Shown here piece by piece: positions 60,397 through 64,000 of a stretch of DNA of 64,000 bases (its first letter is position 1; every line of letters starts with the position of its first letter). This DNA is from UBA11512 sp964623895 (GTDB lineage: Bacteria > Bacillota > Clostridia > Oscillospirales > CAG-272). The notes under the pieces were generated by a model. It did no database searches. It had not been told where the DNA came from and worked only from the letters and a program-made list of their open reading frames with translations. A program made the position numbers and the translations under genes. The DNA is taken from positions 18,488 to 82,487 of the forward strand of contig CAZUWA010000002.1 of assembly GCA_964623895.1 (NCBI GenBank), in the 5' to 3' direction.

Positions 60397-62109
60397 TTAA
60401 TCGTTCCAACCGCTCGGCACATATTCATCCGAGTCAGACTTCTTCTTTTCCTCTTCGATGACCAGTTCTTTGCCGGTCTCGGCATCGTACAGTGTGCGCT
60501 TCGGCGTGGGAATGGCAAATCCGCCGGTGTCATCTCGTTCCTCTTCCGCCTTCTTCAGTTCGTCTCCCGGCATCTTCAGATAATCGTCATCCACACCGAA
60601 CTCTTCGCTTTCTTGCTTGCTCTTTCCTGCACTTGATTGTGTTTGCGACGGTTGTTCTGATTTTGATCTTGTTTGTTCTGCCGTCTCTTTTTCGGGTGCG
60701 GATCTTCCTTGTTCCGTCTTTGATATTTCTTTCTTTTGCGGTGTGCGATGTGCGGACGGCAGGTCGTCTTCTTCTTCGAAAAAGTCGAGCGCATCCGGGT
60801 CGTTTTTACGCAGGTAACGAACGCGTGCGTTGATCAGCAGATAGCAGAAGAAGAGCAGAATGACCGCGATGCAGATGTACAAAAACTGCTTTGAAGTGAG
60901 AAAATTTTCGGCTAATGCCAAATAATAAGAGCGATTGTTGAGCGGCAGAGAACCGGTGGTTATGAGATCCGCTTCGACGAGCAACTCGCCTTCAAAAAAC
61001 ACTTCGACTTTGCCGGCGATTAGACCTTCGTATACAGGCGCGGTCAGACGCGTGAAGGAAAGTTCCTCTTTATAACTGAGGCATTTTGAAAGATCGGCGT
61101 CCTTTGGCAGGAAGGCATAGATCGTCTCTTCCGGAGCGACGGCGACGTAATCGGATTCGCCTGAAAGTTCCACATGAATTTCACCGAAAATATCGGTTGG
61201 ACCGAGTACTTTGCGGTAGGAAAAACCACTGTCCGCCCATTTGAAAAGAGCTTTTGCATCTATAAAACTGCCGTATTGTTCGGTTGCACCCATTACGATG
61301 GCGGTAAAGCTCTTGTCCGAGTAATCTGCAGTCGCAATGACACAATATCCGGCGCGTGCACTGTTTTCGGCTGCCAGTCCGGTTGCGTTTTCATAGGTGT
61401 ATCCCGGCACGCGCAGAGGGGAAAGCAGGTAATTTCTAGTGTAGAGAAGCCTTTTTTCCGATTTGTCGGTCGCGGGAACGGTATATTGATCAAGCGCACA
61501 AATGGCGGTCAGTGTTTCGTTTTTTCTTGCGGCATTGGCAAGAAGAATCAGGTCTGAAAGGGAGGTGGTGTTGACAGACGCAGAAACATCGTCTTCTGTG
61601 CTTGTTGGGTCACGCCCGGTGATGGAGACGAAATTGCTGTCATTCATACCGAGCGACTTGGCAGTGCGGTTCATTTTGCTCAGCATATTGCTGACACTGT
61701 TTGCGCTGTTGTTATATAAGGCGTAGGCAAGGGCATATACCGCATCCTCCGAGTTGGCGATCAGCATACCGCACAAAAGATCGTAAACGGAAATGTGTTC
61801 TCCGCTTTTTAAGCCCGGATTCATAGTGGACGTGGCAAGTCCTGTCACTGAACGATTGACGGCAATCTGTTCTTCGAGATCTTCAAATGATGCAAGGTAG
61901 ACAAGTGCCGCCAACAACCTTGCTGCCGGTCCCGCTTCGATATTCTTTTCTTCCCCGGTGCGATAGAGCACTTTTCCGCTTTCATTGTGGATGATGGCCG
62001 CAGAAACACCATCCGTCAATTCGGGATCTTCAAGAGCGGACGAGGAAAATGGCAGAAGGAGAGAACAAACGGCAACCGCCGACAAAACTAAAGCAAATAT
62101 GCGTTTCAT
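60397..62109 (-). CDS. DacF-like D-alanyl-D-alanine carboxypeptidase homologue, predicted inactive
   Basis: A 570-residue S11-family protein. The signal peptide ends near LPFSSSALE. The serine-peptidase fold is followed by a C-terminal membrane helix (about 427-448, FLYICIAVILLFFCYLLI) and a 120-residue charged cytoplasmic tail. All three catalytic motifs are changed: SxxK gives GPAARLL, SxN gives ANSED, KTG gives NATGLA. Residues around them still match DacF/DacB, for example DLLCGMLIANSEDAVYALAY and SARAGYCVIATA. ATG 62109 has AAAGGAG. It probably binds or regulates rather than cleaves, which is an inference. Confidence 0.8.
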   Translation of the reverse strand: MKRIFALVLSAVAVCSLLLPFSSSALEDPELTDGVSAAIIHNESGKVLYRTGEEKNIEAGPAARLLAALVYLASFEDLEEQIAVNRSVTGLATSTMNPGLKSGEHISVYDLLCGMLIANSEDAVYALAYALYNNSANSVSNMLSKMNRTAKSLGMNDSNFVSITGRDPTSTEDDVSASVNTTSLSDLILLANAARKNETLTAICALDQYTVPATDKSEKRLLYTRNYLLSPLRVPGYTYENATGLAAENSARAGYCVIATADYSDKSFTAIVMGATEQYGSFIDAKALFKWADSGFSYRKVLGPTDIFGEIHVELSGESDYVAVAPEETIYAFLPKDADLSKCLSYKEELSFTRLTAPVYEGLIAGKVEVFFEGELLVEADLITTGSLPLNNRSYYLALAENFLTSKQFLYICIAVILLFFCYLLINARVRYLRKNDPDALDFFEEEDDLPSAHRTPQKKEISKTEQGRSAPEKETAEQTRSKSEQPSQTQSSAGKSKQESEEFGVDDDYLKMPGDELKKAEEERDDTGGFAIPTPKRTLYDAETGKELVIEEEKKKSDSDEYVPSGWND

Positions 62110-62274
62110 TTTGTTCTCCTTTCTTCCGGTCGCTTGTGGAATGCACAGATTGCAAAGATTGTGTGATCTATGCAAAAAGTCAAAAATTCGACTCTCGTGC
62201 GGCGTGTGCCGCCGGTCGGTTTTCATTTCTTGCGCGCTGTTCCGCAATCGGCTGTTTGATATAGCATAGGCATA

Positions 62275-63189
62275 TTACAGCCCAAAATACGCTTTTGCAG
62301 ACTTCAGATCCTCAAAAACAGTCTTTTTCAATTCATCCGGCGAGGAAAACGCTTTTTCCGACCTTTTAAAGGTCAAAAAAGAAACAGTGCACTCTTCGCC
62401 GTATTCAATCAGTCGGGACGGAGTTGTCAAAAGATGCGCCTCGCATACGGGCGCGGCATCGTCTTTGAAGGTGGGATGTATGCCGACATTGACGGCGGCG
62501 GGAAAGCATCCTTGCGATGTTGATACTTTTGCAAAATAAACTCCGAATTTTAAGGGCTGCCCTTCATGTAGCGGAAGATTGAGGGTAGGAAATCCAAGGT
62601 CTCTGCCCACCTGCCGTCCTTTTTGCACGGTGGCGGTGAGACTGTATGGTCTGCCCAAAAGATCGGCGGCAACTTCCGGCTGACCGTTTGCGAGAGCGTT
62701 TTTGATCCCGGTGGAACTGACGATCTCTCCTTTTTCATTTCGGACAGCAGGGCAAACGATCAGCTTTAGCCTTGCTTCTTCGCAAAATGAGCGTAGTTCT
62801 TTCGTGCCGCAACCGGCGGCTTTGCCGAATCGAAAGTTCTCTCCGCAGACCAGTGCCGCAGGGCGGTAGATTTTTAAAATGTATCCTTCAAAAAAGGTCT
62901 TTCCATCAAGGTTGCGGATCCCTTCGAACTCCTCTTCCAAAAAGACAGATACGCCGAGCGCTTCCATAAAGGAAAGCGCGTATTCTCTGGGGAACAGTCT
63001 GCCGCCGGGTTTCTTAATGCCGACAGGTGTCCAGACGGCAAGTGGTGCGCCGCAGATATCCGCCTCCTCTTTGGCACGGCGGATCAATGCTTGATGCCCA
63101 CGGTGAAAGCCGTCAAAACAGCCCAGTGCCAACACCGCGCCGACAGGGGAGATGTGATCCTTGTTTTGGGCAATTCCGGTATAGATCAA
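62275..63189 (-). CDS. ribF: Bifunctional riboflavin kinase/FAD synthetase
   Basis: A 304-residue enzyme. The FAD synthetase half has LALGCFDGFHRGHQALI; the riboflavin-kinase half has GRPYSLTATVQKGRQVGRDL and GFPTLNLP (PTLN in place of the common PTAN), and FGVYFAKVST. The start is TTG at 63189, five bases after the ireB stop with GGGGG upstream, so the genes are coupled. Makes FMN and FAD, needed by aroC and lpdA. Confidence 0.93.
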   Translation of the reverse strand: MIYTGIAQNKDHISPVGAVLALGCFDGFHRGHQALIRRAKEEADICGAPLAVWTPVGIKKPGGRLFPREYALSFMEALGVSVFLEEEFEGIRNLDGKTFFEGYILKIYRPAALVCGENFRFGKAAGCGTKELRSFCEEARLKLIVCPAVRNEKGEIVSSTGIKNALANGQPEVAADLLGRPYSLTATVQKGRQVGRDLGFPTLNLPLHEGQPLKFGVYFAKVSTSQGCFPAAVNVGIHPTFKDDAAPVCEAHLLTTPSRLIEYGEECTVSFLTFKRSEKAFSSPDELKKTVFEDLKSAKAYFGL

Positions 63190-63194
63190 TGCGC

Positions 63195-63449
63195 TTAGAC
63201 CCCCAGATAGTAGTGAACGAGAATTTTCATCAGCTCGTCCCGCTCCAGTTTGCAGATCAGTGAGCGTGCATTGTTATGGTTGGTGATGTATGTCGGATCT
63301 TCGGAAATGATATAGCCGACGATTTGGCTGACCGGATCATAGCCCTTTTCGTCAAGGGCATGGTACACCTCGGACAGGATCTTGCGGACTTCTTTTTCAC
63401 GCTCTTCCTTCAGGTTGAAGGTCTGTGTCTTTCCTTTTTCAAGTGCCAT
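63195..63449 (-). CDS. IreB-family regulatory phosphoprotein (DUF965)
   Basis: An 84-residue protein of the YrzL/IreB group, with LSEVYHALDEKGYDPVSQIV, GYIISEDPTYITNHNNARSL and a C-terminal YLGV. In Enterococcus IreB is a target of the Ser/Thr kinase IreK; two Thr near the N-terminus (KTQTF) could be the phosphosites. GGGGTG six bases before ATG 63449 decides the start. It usually lies by alaS; here it precedes ribF. Confidence 0.9.
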   Translation of the reverse strand: MALEKGKTQTFNLKEEREKEVRKILSEVYHALDEKGYDPVSQIVGYIISEDPTYITNHNNARSLICKLERDELMKILVHYYLGV

Positions 63450-63540
63450 TTTTTTCACCCCGCTTTTGTGTTTTTGCAAAAGCATCCTTTCCGGTTTTTT
63501 GGGATACTGTAATTTTAAGGAATATATCTTTCCATCTATC

Positions 63541-63569
63541 ATTGTACCTTAAAATGCGAAAAAAATCAA
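63541..63569 (-). promoter_or_regulatory. Promoter of ireB-ribF
   Basis: On the - strand TTGATT (63569-63564), 17-base spacer, TACAAT (63546-63541). Divergent from mnmE. The 309-base gap 63450-63758 holds only the two promoters and leaders. Confidence 0.7.
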
Positions 63570-63651
63570 GAGATATTTGCGTTTTACAGAAAAAAAACGG
63601 CGTTTTCTTTTATGAGCAAGTCTATATTTATGTTGAATTTACGAAAAGGGG

Positions 63652-63680
63652 TTGAAAGAGGAAAAAAAATGGGGTATAAT
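63652..63680 (+). promoter_or_regulatory. Promoter of mnmE
   Basis: TTGAAA (63652-63657), 17-base spacer, TATAAT (63675-63680). Confidence 0.75.
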
Positions 63681-63758
63681 GGCATCAGACAGGCACGGCG
63701 GATGTCGTGCAATCTTCATCAAGTAACAAAAACGCTTTTCGGATACAAAAGGAGCAAT

Positions 63759-64000
63759 ATGATACACACAGACACGGTTGCGGCGATCTCTACCCCATAC
63801 GGAAAGGGCGGCATCGCAGTCGTCCGCTTGTCGGGCGATCGAGCATTCGAAATCGCCGGACGGATATTTTACCCCAAAAACGGAAAAAAGATCTCCGACC
63901 TTCTGAGCAAAACGGCAGTTTATGGGGACATTTACAAGGATGGTGTGGTCATTGACGACGGTATTGCTACTATTTTTCGCGCACCCGGCTCTTTTACGGG
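63759..64000 (+). CDS. mnmE: tRNA modification GTPase MnmE (5' part, cut by window end)
   Basis: The first 80 residues show DTVAAISTPYGKGGIAVVRLSG, the formyl-THF-binding N-terminal domain of MnmE, which with MnmG modifies the wobble U34. AAAAGGAG precedes the ATG. It usually follows jag near oriC; here it lies about 43 kb from jag. The GTPase part is outside the window. Confidence 0.92.
   Translation, partial: MIHTDTVAAISTPYGKGGIAVVRLSGDRAFEIAGRIFYPKNGKKISDLLSKTAVYGDIYKDGVVIDDGIATIFRAPGSFT

Noticed and set aside
1..64000. CRISPR arrays, insertion sequences, prophage or rRNA operons
   Set aside because: Looked for and not found: no regular direct-repeat arrays, transposase or integrase motifs, or rRNA sequence.

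Overview
The window is about 64 kb of chromosome around the replication origin of an endospore-forming member of the Bacillota, most likely class Clostridia. The evidence is the rpmH-rnpA-yidD-yidC-jag / dnaA-dnaN-recF-remB-gyrB-gyrA core, Gram-positive Shine-Dalgarno sites and sigma-A promoters, lipoprotein signal peptides, and spore genes (gpr, dpaA, dpaB, spoIIIJ/jag, ricT). Base composition looks even throughout and I see no insertion sequence, prophage, CRISPR array or rRNA. I cannot name a species.

Left part (1-20 kb, mostly + strand): a membrane-anchored MORN-repeat protein, polA, a three-gene SPFH / zinc-ribbon / TPM set matching the YdjI-YdjG-YdjH group, dCMP deaminase, rimI-tsaD, and a replication-restart operon (DnaD-domain protein, helicase-loader ATPase, RNase M5-like Toprim protein). 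The promoter of that operon has DnaA boxes at its -35 and in its spacer. Then come gpr (-), an oligopeptide-type binding lipoprotein, a DUF4364 protein, a SigH-like sigma factor, a degenerate tRNA-like sequence, a small CxxC zinc-ribbon protein, a PflX-like radical SAM protein and dpaA-dpaB.

Origin (20-34 kb): jag, yidC, yidD, rnpA and rpmH read leftward; dnaA, dnaN, recF, remB, gyrB, gyrA, a lipoprotein gene, recA and recX read rightward. oriC lies between dnaA and dnaN, with DnaA boxes, a DnaA-trio tract and an AT-rich unwinding region. yaaA (S4 domain) is missing between dnaN and recF. mnmE, usually beside jag, lies about 43 kb away at the right edge.

Right part (35-64 kb): rimO, a sugar-1-phosphate nucleotidyltransferase, pncC, a HAD phosphatase, asd, a second orphan solute-binding lipoprotein, a VanY-type peptidase, a trigger-factor-like lipoprotein, and a complete glycine cleavage set (gcvT-gcvH-gcvPA-gcvPB-lpdA). 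After this a long - strand run carries ireB, ribF, a DacF-like protein that has lost its catalytic motifs, holB, ricT, an RNHCP protein, htpG, aroC, a divergent prephenate-dehydratase-like gene, a TSCPD protein and a phosphoglucomutase.

The most interesting points are the DnaA-box/promoter overlap upstream of the helicase-loader operon, the well-formed oriC, the SPFH/TPM triad without PspA, the predicted DacF pseudoenzyme, the lipid-anchored trigger-factor-like protein, and the tRNA-like relic. I did not find a clearly new multi-gene defence or mobile system here.
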